From: a bacterium
Lineage (GTDB): Bacteria > Bacteroidota > Bacteroidia > Bacteroidales > Bacteroidaceae
Assembly: GCA_004559785.1 (NCBI GenBank)
Contig: SFXD01000015.1
Span: 1 to 33,633, forward strand
Reading direction: 5' to 3'
DNA length: 33,633 nt
This document shows positions 6,421-14,878 of this stretch, piece by piece. Within the stretch, counting starts at the first letter, position 1, and every line of letters starts with the position of its first letter. The translations under genes were made by a program, and so were the position numbers. The notes beneath the pieces are model-generated. The model was not told where the DNA came from. It searched no databases and was given only the letters and a program-made list of their open reading frames with translations.

Positions 6421-7578
6421 CTACCTGAGCCTGTTTGTATAGGTAAGGAGATAGAGCACTCCGAGCATCATGACGCCTACGGCGCCTGCCTGCCCCGTGG
6501 CATCGCTGGCAAGGCCCATGAGCAAGGGGAAGACGGCACCGCCAAAGAGTCCCATTATCATCAGGCCGCTCACCTCATTCTGCTTGCCCGGCACCGACTG
6601 CACGGCATGGGCGAAGCAAATGGGGAAGATGTTGGAGTTGCCATAGCCAGCCAACGCTATCGCCGCGTACAGCATCCAGCTCTCCTTGGCAAAGCACATG
6701 CCCAACATGGCGGTAGCCAGCATCAAGACAGAAATGAGGAAGAATGTCCTGGTCCTGAGGGAATAGAGCAGGAACGAGCCTGTAAGGCATCCCGTGGTGC
6801 GGAACACGAAATAGAGCGAGGTGGCAAAGCCCGCGTCGCACAAGTCCAGCCCCAGGCGCTCCATGAGCAGCTTGGGTGCCGTGGTGTTGGTGCCTACGTC
6901 TATGCCCACATGGCATACGATGCACAGGAAGCTAAGCAGTACGACGGGGTTGCCGAACAGGCGCATGGTTGAGGCCAGGCTCGTAACGTGCTCCTCAGTC
7001 GGCTGCTCCTTGATACGCACGCTCCACAACAAGACCGTGGACAATATACACACCACCAGGTATACCGCAAAGAGCATGCGCCAGCCAAGCCCACTCTGAG
7101 GCAAGAGCCACGTGGCTCCCCACGATGCCAGGAATGGTGCCAGGAAGGAGGCTATCGCCTTGACGAACTGCCCGAACGTCAAGGTAGAGGCAAAGTTCAC
7201 GCTGCCTGCCACCACCATGGTAAGGGGGTTGAGGGAAGTCTGCATTATGGCATTGCCAATTCCCAGCAAGGAAAACGCTGCCAGCATGACGGGGAAAGAG
7301 TCGCCAAACATGGGCAGGCACAATGCCAGCAGCGTCACGACAAGGCTGACGAGCACCGTCTTCTTCCTGCCAATCCTATTCATGAGCATGCTCGTCGGGA
7401 TGCTGAAGAACAGGAACCAGAAGAATACGAGCGAAGGCAAGACATTCGCCACGGAATTGCTAAGCTGCAAATCTTCCTTGACATAATTGCTCGCTATGCC
7501 CACGAGGTCGACAAACCCCATGACAAAGAAACATAGCATGACACTCACCAATCCCAAAAGCGATTTCTTCCCTCTCAT
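6421..7578 (-). CDS. MFS transporter, FHS (fucose/sugar permease)-like
   Basis: 385 residues with about twelve membrane helices, near the usual MFS length. It starts MRGKKSLLGLVSVMLCFFVMGFVDLVG, and the loop between helices 2 and 3 carries the MFS signature as MLMNRIGRKKTVLV. Helix 4-5 motif LLGIGNAIMQTSLNPLTMVV and later YGNSNIFPICFAHAVQ plus MIMGLFGGAVFPLLMGLASD resemble the fucose/glucose-galactose (FHS) branch. It should move a small sugar or related solute by cation symport across the inner membrane; the substrate cannot be read from sequence. It lies between a DUF389 gene (29 bp upstream) and a glycosyltransferase (12 bp downstream), suggesting one transcript. Confidence 0.88.
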   Translation of the reverse strand: MRGKKSLLGLVSVMLCFFVMGFVDLVGIASNYVKEDLQLSNSVANVLPSLVFFWFLFFSIPTSMLMNRIGRKKTVLVSLVVTLLALCLPMFGDSFPVMLAAFSLLGIGNAIMQTSLNPLTMVVAGSVNFASTLTFGQFVKAIASFLAPFLASWGATWLLPQSGLGWRMLFAVYLVVCILSTVLLWSVRIKEQPTEEHVTSLASTMRLFGNPVVLLSFLCIVCHVGIDVGTNTTAPKLLMERLGLDLCDAGFATSLYFVFRTTGCLTGSFLLYSLRTRTFFLISVLMLATAMLGMCFAKESWMLYAAIALAGYGNSNIFPICFAHAVQSVPGKQNEVSGLMIMGLFGGAVFPLLMGLASDATGQAGAVGVMMLGVLYLLTYTNRLR

Positions 7579-7607
7579 ATCTCCATAGTTTGTTGTTTGT
7601 TCATTTC

Positions 7608-8948
7608 TCAGTACAGCACAAGGCTGTCGGCTCCCACCCTGCTCTGCAACCAGTCGTGCAGCCTGTCTCGCTCTGCCTGCGTAAGGGCAGCCTTCCCCTC
7701 CTGTGTGATGATGGCAGCCACGAAGTGCCTGGTGTCGAGCGAGTCCCTGTCCGTCTGCACCACCTTGGCTATAGTCAGATGGCTCACGCCAGGGAACAGG
7801 CTCTTCATCTCCCTCGTAACATCCTGCGTAAGCCTCTCGTACCTTGCATAACCCTCCAGCTTTGCGCTGAGCTCTGTCATCTTGGCAGACATCTCCATCA
7901 TCTTCTTCCTGTCCTCCTCCCTGCTGGAGGTAATCTGCGTAAGCCTGTTGTTGAGCACAATGGCCGTATCGGAGTTCTCTCCCTGTATGATGTTCAGGGA
8001 GTACTGCGCAAGGTTGTAGTGAACCATGTTCTTGCTTGCCACGCGCTGGGTGGAGTCCGTTATCTCGCGCCCCACTGCCACCACGTTGAGAGTCATGCTT
8101 TCCCCGTCGATGCTGCTGCTGATGACCTGCGTGCCCGACTGCGAGAGTTCCATCTTGACGAAACGGCTGACCTGGTTATCGAAGATGCTCCTATTCACAA
8201 TCCCCACCGTAAGCAACACGGACGGGGTCATGGTGAGCAGGGCCACCGCCATGACTATGCGCTTGGACTTGCGAGCCCTGTCGGGATTCTGGAAAGTGCG
8301 GTGGCGGAAGTGCATCAGTCGCACCCCTACGAAAGTGGCAAGGCTGATGAAGACCGTATTGATGAAGAACAGGTAGAATGCACCGAGGAAATACAGGAAA
8401 TGCCCCGTGGCGAGCCCGTAGCCGGCCGTACAAAGAGGAGGCATGAGAGCCGTGGCGATTGCCACGCCCGGGATGACGTTGCCCTTACCCTTAGTGCATA
8501 GGGCAAGTATGCCCGCCGCACCTCCGAAGGTTGCTATCAGTACGTCGTAGATGGTAGGCGAAGTACGGGCAAGCAACTCCGACTGAGCCTCTCCGAGCGG
8601 GGTGATGAGGAAATACACCATGGCCGTGAGCACGCTGATGAGGGTGGCTACGCCGAAGTTCTTGGCTGCCCTCTTCAGCAACGGCAGGTCGTCGATTGCC
8701 ATGGCAAATCCCATGCCTATTATGGGACCCATCAACGGGGATATGAGCATGGCACCTATGATGACTGCCGTGGAATTCACGTTCAGGCCCAGAGAGGCTA
8801 TGAATATGGCAAATATCAACACCCACAGGTTAGCCCCCTTGAAGGAGACGCCACCAGTAATCTGCTCTACTATTTCAGCCTCATCCTCCATGTCTTGCCT
8901 GATGACGAAATGAGACTTGATTTCTTCCCACAATCCCTTACTTTCCAT
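7608..8948 (-). CDS. DUF389 membrane protein
   Basis: 446 residues from ATG 8948. A short cytoplasmic start is followed by the DUF389 core: FASLGLNVNSTAVIIGAMLISPLMGP-type sequence (here IASLGLNVNSTAVIIGAMLI), GMGFAMAIDD, then AAGILALCTKGKGNVIPGVA and IATALMPPLCTAGYGLA. About six membrane helices precede a soluble C-terminal part (about residue 255 on) that contains a coiled-coil-like stretch (EEDRKKMMEMSAKMTELSAKL), as in the longer Bacteroidetes members. Function of the family is not established; it is an inner-membrane protein and some members were proposed to be transport-related. It probably heads the transcript that includes the MFS and GT2 genes. Confidence 0.88.
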   Translation of the reverse strand: MESKGLWEEIKSHFVIRQDMEDEAEIVEQITGGVSFKGANLWVLIFAIFIASLGLNVNSTAVIIGAMLISPLMGPIIGMGFAMAIDDLPLLKRAAKNFGVATLISVLTAMVYFLITPLGEAQSELLARTSPTIYDVLIATFGGAAGILALCTKGKGNVIPGVAIATALMPPLCTAGYGLATGHFLYFLGAFYLFFINTVFISLATFVGVRLMHFRHRTFQNPDRARKSKRIVMAVALLTMTPSVLLTVGIVNRSIFDNQVSRFVKMELSQSGTQVISSSIDGESMTLNVVAVGREITDSTQRVASKNMVHYNLAQYSLNIIQGENSDTAIVLNNRLTQITSSREEDRKKMMEMSAKMTELSAKLEGYARYERLTQDVTREMKSLFPGVSHLTIAKVVQTDRDSLDTRHFVAAIITQEGKAALTQAERDRLHDWLQSRVGADSLVLY

Positions 8949-8992
8949 CCTTGTCCGGACTTGTTTTTCCTTTGATATTCAGTTAAACGGTG

Positions 8993-9000
8993 CAAAGATA
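8993..9000 (-). promoter_or_regulatory. -7 element upstream of the DUF389 gene
   Basis: TATCTTTG on the minus strand matches TAnnTTTG, about 45 bp before the ATG. The expected -33 site is poor (GTTC), so strength is uncertain. Confidence 0.5.
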
Positions 9001-9077
9001 ATGTTATTTTTCCGCATAGCGGCCGAACATTGTCTTAAAAATATATAAAATCATTCAGATGACTTAGGAACCTTCCG

Positions 9078-10223
9078 TCAGGGCTTCTTCCCAAGGCACG
9101 CAAGCATCAGCCGCGCGGCATTGCCGGGTGCTCCGGCATTGCCGAGACGCTCGGCCACCAACGAGTAGCCATCCAGCTGTACCTGCCTCTGTGTCCCTCC
9201 AGGCAATATGGTCCCAAGATGGCTACGCACATTGCGCACCGTCATCTGATGCGCCACGAGTTCCGGCACGACCTCCTTGCCAGCCACGAGGTTGACGAGC
9301 GATATGTAAGGTATCTTCAGCACCACCCTACGTGCCAGCGATGCCAGCACGCCGGCCTTCATGTAGTAGCACACCACCTGAGGCACACGGAACAGGGCCG
9401 TCTCAAGCGTTGCCGTACCACTGGTGACAAGGGCCGCCTCGCTGACGGACAGGAGCTGGAAGGTCTTGCCTCTCAGCATGGCAATGGCCTTTCCCTTGGT
9501 GCAACGCATGTAGAAGTCGTCGTCTATGCCCGGGGCTGCCGCCAGCACCAACTGGTGGGTTCCTGCATACGGCTCCGCAGCCTCCATCATTCGCAGCAGG
9601 TTGTCGCTTATCTCCTGACGGCGGCTGCCTGCCAGGATGGCGATGATGGGTCGTCCGTCAAGCCCATTCTCACTGCGGAACGATTCGGGGCAGACAGGCG
9701 TGGCATTCTGGAAGGCACGCACCTCGTCGAGGGTGGGATTGCCCACATAATGGATGGGATAGCCATGCCTGCCCTCGTAGAACTCCTTCTCAAAGGGCAA
9801 TATGCTGAACATCTCGTCGACATATCTCCTGATATCCCTTATGCGGTACTCCTTCCATGCCCAAATCTTGGGAGATATATAGTAGTGGACGGGGATATGG
9901 GTGTTGTCCTTTACGAAGCGGGCTATCTTGAGGTTGAAGCCCGGATAGTCGACCAAAACCACCACGTCGGGCCTCCATTGCAGGATGTCCTGCCTGCACC
10001 TTGCCATACCCCTAAGGATGGTGCGGGCATGCAGCACGACGGGTATGATGCCCATGTACGCCAGGTCCTTGTAGTGCATGAGCAATTCTCCGCCCTGGGC
10101 GCACATCATGTCGCCCCCTATGCACCTGAACGACGCCTCCCTGTCGTACCTTTTAAGCGAAGCCATCAGGTGGCTCGCATGCAAGTCGCCACTTGCCTCC
10201 CCTGCTATCAGATAATATTTCAT
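9078..10223 (-). CDS. lpxB: Lipid-A-disaccharide synthase
   Basis: 381 residues, normal length for LpxB. This GT19 enzyme joins UDP-2,3-diacylglucosamine and lipid X to form the lipid A disaccharide at the inner membrane. Motifs in order: YYLIAGEASGDLHASHL at the N-terminus, CIGGDMM, LAYMGIIPVV, VVLVDYPGFNLKIARF, VHYYISPKIWAWKEYRI, and FEKEFYEGRHGYPIHYVGNP. In the second half are IAILAGSRRQEISDNL, VTSGTATLETALFRVPQVVCY and YISLVNLVAGKEVVPELV. The ATG at 10223 overlaps the surE stop (ATGA), so translation is coupled. Presence of lpxB agrees with a Gram-negative outer membrane with lipid A. Confidence 0.97.
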   Translation of the reverse strand: MKYYLIAGEASGDLHASHLMASLKRYDREASFRCIGGDMMCAQGGELLMHYKDLAYMGIIPVVLHARTILRGMARCRQDILQWRPDVVVLVDYPGFNLKIARFVKDNTHIPVHYYISPKIWAWKEYRIRDIRRYVDEMFSILPFEKEFYEGRHGYPIHYVGNPTLDEVRAFQNATPVCPESFRSENGLDGRPIIAILAGSRRQEISDNLLRMMEAAEPYAGTHQLVLAAAPGIDDDFYMRCTKGKAIAMLRGKTFQLLSVSEAALVTSGTATLETALFRVPQVVCYYMKAGVLASLARRVVLKIPYISLVNLVAGKEVVPELVAHQMTVRNVRSHLGTILPGGTQRQVQLDGYSLVAERLGNAGAPGNAARLMLACLGKKP

Positions 10224-10978
10224 TTCTGTAAAGATTTCAGACCTTCAATGTCTCCATACGATGTCATGTCCAACGTGAGCGGAGTGACGGAAGCCATACC
10301 ATGATCCAAAGCCCAATAGTCCGTATCGCTGGCATCGGGCTCAAGGTTGGTAAAGAAGCCCGTCAGGCGGTACGTCCCAGGCTCGGCATCCTCCACCCAC
10401 TCCGACTGCCATATACCCCTTGCCATCCGGCATACGCTGACGCCAGAGAGGGCTGGAACCTGGGGGAAATTCACGTTGAGGCACACATCCTCGCGCAACC
10501 CCTCCCGCAGGACATGTCTCGCCACACGCACCACTACATCGCGATAGGGAGAGAAGTCGCACTCCGGATCCCTCGTCCTCAGGCTGTATCCTATGGCAGG
10601 CACGCCCTTCATGCAGGCTTCGAGCACTGCTCCCATAGTGCCGCTGTAATGGAGGCTGACGCTGGCGTTGTCACCATGGTTGATGCCCGACACCATAAGG
10701 TCCGGCTTGCGGGGAACCACCTTCTCCAGAGCAAGCTTCACGCAGTCGACGGGCGTTCCGCTACACGAATAGACGGAGAGCCCCTTGAGCGTGTCGTCGA
10801 GGAGGCTTACCCTGACAGGCACGAGAGGCGTAATGGCACAGGCAGAACCAGACCTGGCAGAGTCCGGGGCAACCACGACAACATCGCCCAACGTGCGCAT
10901 CATCTCGGTCAGCTCACAAATCCCCTGGGCGTGGACACCATCATCGTTGGTAATAAGTATAAGAGGTCTGTTTGACAT
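10220..10978 (-). CDS. surE: 5'/3'-nucleotidase SurE
   Basis: 252 residues from ATG 10978, where family homology begins (MSNRPLILITNDDGVHAQG). An ATG at 10990 in frame adds four residues, and the longer open frame is not supported because it runs through the promoter. The metal-binding N-terminal Asp pair is in ITNDDG, followed by VVAPDSARSGSACAIT, the VYSCSGTPVDCVKLAL loop and LMVSGINHGDNASVSLHYSGTMGA. SurE removes phosphate from nucleoside monophosphates in the cytoplasm. It is the first gene of a two-gene operon with lpxB, an arrangement known in Bacteroidetes. Confidence 0.96.
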   Translation of the reverse strand: MSNRPLILITNDDGVHAQGICELTEMMRTLGDVVVVAPDSARSGSACAITPLVPVRVSLLDDTLKGLSVYSCSGTPVDCVKLALEKVVPRKPDLMVSGINHGDNASVSLHYSGTMGAVLEACMKGVPAIGYSLRTRDPECDFSPYRDVVVRVARHVLREGLREDVCLNVNFPQVPALSGVSVCRMARGIWQSEWVEDAEPGTYRLTGFFTNLEPDASDTDYWALDHGMASVTPLTLDMTSYGDIEGLKSLQK

Positions 10979-11000
10979 GAAAAAATCCATTTTTTGGCTG

Positions 11001-11033
11001 CAAAAGTAATAAAAAGGTTTAATTCTGCCCAAA
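11001..11033 (-). promoter_or_regulatory. Promoter of surE-lpxB
   Basis: Minus-strand TTTG (11033-11030), 21-bp spacer, then TACTTTTG (11008-11001). Transcription would start near 10995, giving a leader of roughly 15-20 nt to ATG 10978. Confidence 0.7.
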
Positions 11034-11049
11034 TTCCAAAAGAAAATAT

Positions 11050-11057
11050 TACCTTCG
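11050..11057 (+). promoter_or_regulatory. Probable -7 element of the parA operon
   Basis: TACCTTCG differs from TAnnTTTG at one base and lies 42 bp before the parA ATG. No TTTG is present about 20 bp upstream. It diverges from the surE promoter, from which it is separated by about 20 bp. Confidence 0.4.
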
Positions 11058-11099
11058 CACATTAAATACGAAGTATCGGCAACAACTAATCGACAAAGG

Positions 11100-11867
11100 A
11101 TGAGCAAAATCATTGCAATAGCAAACCAAAAGGGAGGAGTGGGCAAAACCACCACGAGCATGAACCTTGCCGCCTCGCTGGCAACAATGGAGCAAAAGGT
11201 GCTGCTGGTGGACGCAGACCCTCAGGCCAATGCCTCAAGCGGGCTTGGAGTGGATGTCAACAAGATTGAAGCCTCACTCTACAATGCCCTGCTCGGAGAG
11301 ATGGACACCCACGAGGTGATTTACACGACGGACATTGACGGACTTGACATAATACCTTCGCACATCGACCTCGTAGGTGCAGAAATAGAACTGCTCAACG
11401 TAAAGAACCAGGAAAAGGTGATGAAAAACGTACTGGCTTCCGTCAGGGACGAGTACGACTACATACTGATTGACTGCAGCCCAAGCCTGGGGCTGACAAC
11501 GGTCAACGCTCTTACGGCAGCCGACAGCGTCATCATACCCGTACAATGCGAGTACTTCGCCCTCGAAGGCATCAGCAAACTGCTGAATACCATAAAAATC
11601 GTGAAGTCGCGCATGAACCCGCAACTGGAGATAGAAGGCTTCCTGCTCACCATGTACGACAGCCGACTGCGACTTGCCAACCAGATTTACGACGAGGTAA
11701 GGAGACACTTCAGGGAACTGGTGTTCGACACCGTCATCCAGCGAAACGTCAAGCTTAGCGAGGCTCCAAGCCACGGAATGCCCGTGATACTGTACGATGC
11801 AGAGGCCGCCGGCACCAAGGCGCACCTGCAGCTCGCAAAGGAGATAATCAAGAAAAACACAAAATAA
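11100..11867 (+). CDS. parA: Chromosome partitioning ATPase ParA/Soj
   Basis: 255 residues, typical for the short chromosomal ParA. The deviant Walker A is KGGVGKTT (residues 11-18) after IIAIANQ. It is followed by VLLVDADPQANASSGLG (Walker A' region), YDYILIDCSPSLGLTTVNAL (Walker B) and VIIPVQCEYFALEGISKL. No N-terminal HTH is present, unlike plasmid ParA of the longer type. It binds DNA and ATP nonspecifically and moves ParB-bound origins. parB starts 5 bp after the stop, so the two are one operon. The block parA-parB-DUF5683-transglycosylase-rel is a conserved Bacteroidetes order. Confidence 0.97.
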   Translation: MSKIIAIANQKGGVGKTTTSMNLAASLATMEQKVLLVDADPQANASSGLGVDVNKIEASLYNALLGEMDTHEVIYTTDIDGLDIIPSHIDLVGAEIELLNVKNQEKVMKNVLASVRDEYDYILIDCSPSLGLTTVNALTAADSVIIPVQCEYFALEGISKLLNTIKIVKSRMNPQLEIEGFLLTMYDSRLRLANQIYDEVRRHFRELVFDTVIQRNVKLSEAPSHGMPVILYDAEAAGTKAHLQLAKEIIKKNTK

Positions 11868-11872
11868 CAGAC

Positions 11873-12781
11873 ATGGCCATACGTAAGAAATACCCAGGAC
11901 AGACACAGGCTCTCGGCAGAGGCCTCGATGCCTTGCTGCAAACCGACGAGGTTCGTACTGACGGCTCGTCGAACATCTGCGAGATAAGCATGGAACTGAT
12001 TAGCCCCAATCCCAACCAGCCAAGGAGGGAGTTCGACGACGATGCCCTGCAGGAACTGGCAAACAGCATCCGGCAGATAGGCATCATACAACCCATAACC
12101 CTAAGGGACACAGGCAACGGCACATACACCATAATAGCAGGCGAGAGACGATGGAGAGCCAGCCAGAGGGCGGGACTCACCCACATACCCGCATACATCA
12201 AGACCGTAGACGACGAGAACATGATGGAAATGGCTCTCGTGGAAAACATCCAAAGGCAAGACCTGACTGCCCTCGAAGTGGCTCTGGCATACCAGCACCT
12301 CATCGAGCAATACGGACTTACACAGGAGCAGCTGAGCGACAAGGTAGGTAAGAACCGCGCAACCGTCACCAACTACCTGCGACTGCTGAAACTGCCCGCC
12401 CCCATACAGATGGCCCTGAAGAACCGCGAGATTGACATGGGACACGCCAGGGCCCTGCTCGCACTCGCCGACCCTACGGCACAGCTGAAGGTGTACAACG
12501 AGATGAAGGAAGGCAAGATGAGCGTACGCAAGATAGAGGAAATGGTCAAGGAACTGACCGAAGGAGGTTCCGTAAAGACCACCGACGGCAAACGCATAAG
12601 GCAGAAAGGTTCCAACCTCAGCGCTGACTACGGGGAACTGAAGTCCGTGCTCAGCAGGATATTCCAAGCCAAGGTGCAACTGACGTGCGCCAACACAGGC
12701 AAGGGGAAAATCACCATACCCTTCTCCAACAACGAGGACCTGGAACGCATAATGTCCATCATCGACCAGAGGAAGTCTTGA
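11873..12781 (+). CDS. parB: Chromosome partitioning protein ParB (CTPase)
   Basis: 302 residues. The N-terminal arm has LGRGLDALLQ. The ParB/Srx CTP-binding domain shows ELISPNPNQPRREFDDDALQ, IGIIQPITLRD, IIAGERRWRASQRAGL and MALVENIQRQDLTALEVALA. The central HTH is EQLSDKVGKNRATVTNYLRL with DMGHARALLAL after it. A C-terminal dimerisation part ends with KGKITIPFSNNEDLERIMSI. ParB loads on parS and spreads as a CTP-dependent clamp. No parS-like 16-bp palindrome (consensus TGTTTCACGTGAAACA from other bacteria) was seen in the window by eye. Its TGA overlaps the proposed TTG start of the next gene. Confidence 0.97.
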   Translation: MAIRKKYPGQTQALGRGLDALLQTDEVRTDGSSNICEISMELISPNPNQPRREFDDDALQELANSIRQIGIIQPITLRDTGNGTYTIIAGERRWRASQRAGLTHIPAYIKTVDDENMMEMALVENIQRQDLTALEVALAYQHLIEQYGLTQEQLSDKVGKNRATVTNYLRLLKLPAPIQMALKNREIDMGHARALLALADPTAQLKVYNEMKEGKMSVRKIEEMVKELTEGGSVKTTDGKRIRQKGSNLSADYGELKSVLSRIFQAKVQLTCANTGKGKITIPFSNNEDLERIMSIIDQRKS

Positions 12782-13515
12782 GACGGCGTTCATACACATA
12801 CCACAAATCCAAGCCCTGCAAGATATTGGCCATTGCCACATTAATGCTGGGGCTGATGCCTACCCTACGGTGCAAGGCACAGGTTTCCGTGGACATTCCG
12901 GCCGACTCCATCCCCATGAGGGACGTCACGGACACACTGACACTGGACCTCGACAGCATCGCCACCGCCGCGGACAGCCTGATACACCGCGCCATAGAGG
13001 GCAAGCGCGACCGCTTCGTGCCCGACCCCATACGCTCCATGTGGCTTGCCATGGTATTCCCCGGCGGAGGACAGATATACAACAGGAAATACTGGAAACT
13101 GCCCATAGTGTACGGAGGTTTCCTGGGGTGCGCCTATGCCCTGACATGGAACAACCAGATGCTGCACGACTATTCGCAGGCATACCTCGACATCATGGAC
13201 AGCGACCCCAATACCAAGAGCTACGAGAAGATGCTGCCAATGGGATACGACATAACAGGCAAGGAGGCAAGGTTCCAGGAGATGTTCAAGAACAAGAAGA
13301 ACTACTTCCGCAAGTATCGCGACATGAGCATCTTCGCCTTCGCCGGAGTATACCTGCTCTCCGTGGTGGACGCATACGTCGACGGGGAACTGTCTACCTT
13401 CGACATCTCCGAAGACCTGACCCTGCACGTTGCGCCATCCGTGTTCCGCACGCCACATGCCAACCCTCTATTCAACCAGAATGCCTTTGGATTCCAATGC
13501 TCCCTAAACTTCTGA
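12778..13515 (+). CDS. DUF5683 protein, exported or membrane-attached
   Basis: The frame has no ATG before residue 23 of the proposed protein. A TTG at 12778 overlapping the parB TGA (TTGA) gives 245 residues with a good export signal: basic LRRRSYTYHKSKPCK, then ILAIATLMLGLMPTLRCKA. The ATG at 12844 would cut this signal. The DUF5683 core is RSMWLAMVFPGGGQIYNRKYW, KLPIVYGGFLGCAYALTW and YFRKYRDMSIFAFAGVYLLS, with a conserved VVDAYVDGEL; two or three helices are hydrophobic. It ends with a short aromatic C-terminus. Function unknown; constant position between parB and a transglycosylase gene hints at an envelope role. The TTG start is inferred. Confidence 0.8.
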   Translation: MRRRSYTYHKSKPCKILAIATLMLGLMPTLRCKAQVSVDIPADSIPMRDVTDTLTLDLDSIATAADSLIHRAIEGKRDRFVPDPIRSMWLAMVFPGGGQIYNRKYWKLPIVYGGFLGCAYALTWNNQMLHDYSQAYLDIMDSDPNTKSYEKMLPMGYDITGKEARFQEMFKNKKNYFRKYRDMSIFAFAGVYLLSVVDAYVDGELSTFDISEDLTLHVAPSVFRTPHANPLFNQNAFGFQCSLNF

Positions 13516-13528
13516 AACATAAACCAAG

Positions 13529-14776
13529 ATGAAATATTTACCACGCAAATACAGGATTACAAGGTTCGTGCTGCTGGCAATCATGCTGGCAGGCAGCATA
13601 CTCGTACAGGCACAACAGACTTCGGAAGAGGATGCGCTGCAACTGCCCGAGGGAATGCAGCAACAGGAAATAGACAGCCTCATCAAGGACTGGGCTACAA
13701 GAAACTTCCTGACCTTCGACGACAACTGCGAGACGACCGGAGAGAACCCCACCTTCGAGCCGGAAGTCCTCGCCAAGAGACTCAGCAGGCTGCCCAACGT
13801 CATCGACATGCCATACAACGACGTGGTGCGTAGGTACATCGACCAGTATAGCGGACGACTGCGCCGCACGGTGAGCATCATGCTCGGAGCCAGCAACTTC
13901 TATACCCCCATATTCGAGGAGGCCCTCGAAAGCTACCGCCTGCCATTGGAACTGAAATACCTCCCAATCATAGAGAGTGCACTGAACCCTGGTGCGACAA
14001 GCAGGGTCGGGGCAGCAGGACTGTGGCAATTCATGATAGGCACCGGCAAGCAATACGGATTAGAGGTAACAAGCCTGATCGACGAACGACGCGACCCCGT
14101 AAAGTCAAGCCTTGCCGCCGCCCGCTACCTAAAAGACCTGTACGACATCTTCGGCGACTGGACACTGGTGATAGCCAGTTACAACTGCGGTCCGAACAAT
14201 GTAAGCAAGGCCATCAAGAGAGCAGGAGGGGTGACCGACTACTGGGCAATCTGCCCTTACCTGCCCGTGGAGACACGTGGGTATGTTCCCGCATTCATAG
14301 CCGCCAACTATATCATGAACTATTACTGCGAGCACAACATCTGCCCCGTCAACACCAAACTGCCAGGCGCAACGGACACCATAGTAGTAAGCCGGAACGT
14401 GGACATGGCAAAGATAGTAGCCACATGCGGGATTGAAGAGGAAAACCTCAAGGCCCTGAATCCGCAATACAGGACTTCCATCATCCCCGGAGAGGCAAGG
14501 CCTTGCTCCATACGCATGCCGTCTGACTGCATCAAGGCTTTCATTGAAGCCGGCGACTCGGTTTACATGAGCCCTGACAGCAACATAAGGGTCGTAGAGA
14601 CGGCTGATACCGGAACGCCGAAGAGTTCGTCGGCACGCAAGACCGTCACCGTACGCAACGGCGACACACTGGGCAGCATTGCCAAGCGCAACCACACCAC
14701 CGTGGCAGCCCTGAGACGGCTGAACGGAATAAAGGGCTCGGCAATTCGTGCCGGACAGAAACTAAGGGTGAAGTAG
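13529..14776 (+). CDS. mltD: Membrane-bound lytic transglycosylase with LysM domain (MltD-like)
   Basis: 415 residues, beginning 13 bp after the DUF5683 stop. The N-terminal signal is basic then hydrophobic (TRFVLLAIMLAGSILVQAQQ). The SLT domain carries LPIIESALNPGATS with catalytic Glu149, followed by VGAAGLWQFMIGTGKQYGLE, a YLKDLYDIFGDWTLVIASYN stretch and NCGPNNVSKAIKRAGG. Near 371-415 a single LysM repeat (VRNGDTLGSIAKRNHTTV, LRRLNGIKG, IRAGQKLRV) should bind peptidoglycan. It cleaves the MurNAc-GlcNAc bond to a 1,6-anhydro product in the periplasm. The E. coli enzyme has two LysM repeats, this one has one. Confidence 0.92.
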   Translation: MKYLPRKYRITRFVLLAIMLAGSILVQAQQTSEEDALQLPEGMQQQEIDSLIKDWATRNFLTFDDNCETTGENPTFEPEVLAKRLSRLPNVIDMPYNDVVRRYIDQYSGRLRRTVSIMLGASNFYTPIFEEALESYRLPLELKYLPIIESALNPGATSRVGAAGLWQFMIGTGKQYGLEVTSLIDERRDPVKSSLAAARYLKDLYDIFGDWTLVIASYNCGPNNVSKAIKRAGGVTDYWAICPYLPVETRGYVPAFIAANYIMNYYCEHNICPVNTKLPGATDTIVVSRNVDMAKIVATCGIEEENLKALNPQYRTSIIPGEARPCSIRMPSDCIKAFIEAGDSVYMSPDSNIRVVETADTGTPKSSSARKTVTVRNGDTLGSIAKRNHTTVAALRRLNGIKGSAIRAGQKLRVK

Positions 14777-14878
14777 GTACCCATAAGGAGAGAGAGGGAG
14801 ACTGTGTCGGGAATGGTGCACCACACACCACGAGACAACAAACATAACACATTATCTATATATATACGTGTCTAAGGT

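Noticed and set aside
5509..6972. Plus-strand 487-codon open frame
   Set aside because: It is antisense to the GT2 and MFS genes, which have clear family motifs; composition is that of a shadow frame.
11100..12781. parS site next to parAB
   Set aside because: No palindrome close to the general parS consensus was seen by eye; absence is not proof, and a pattern search of the whole genome would decide.
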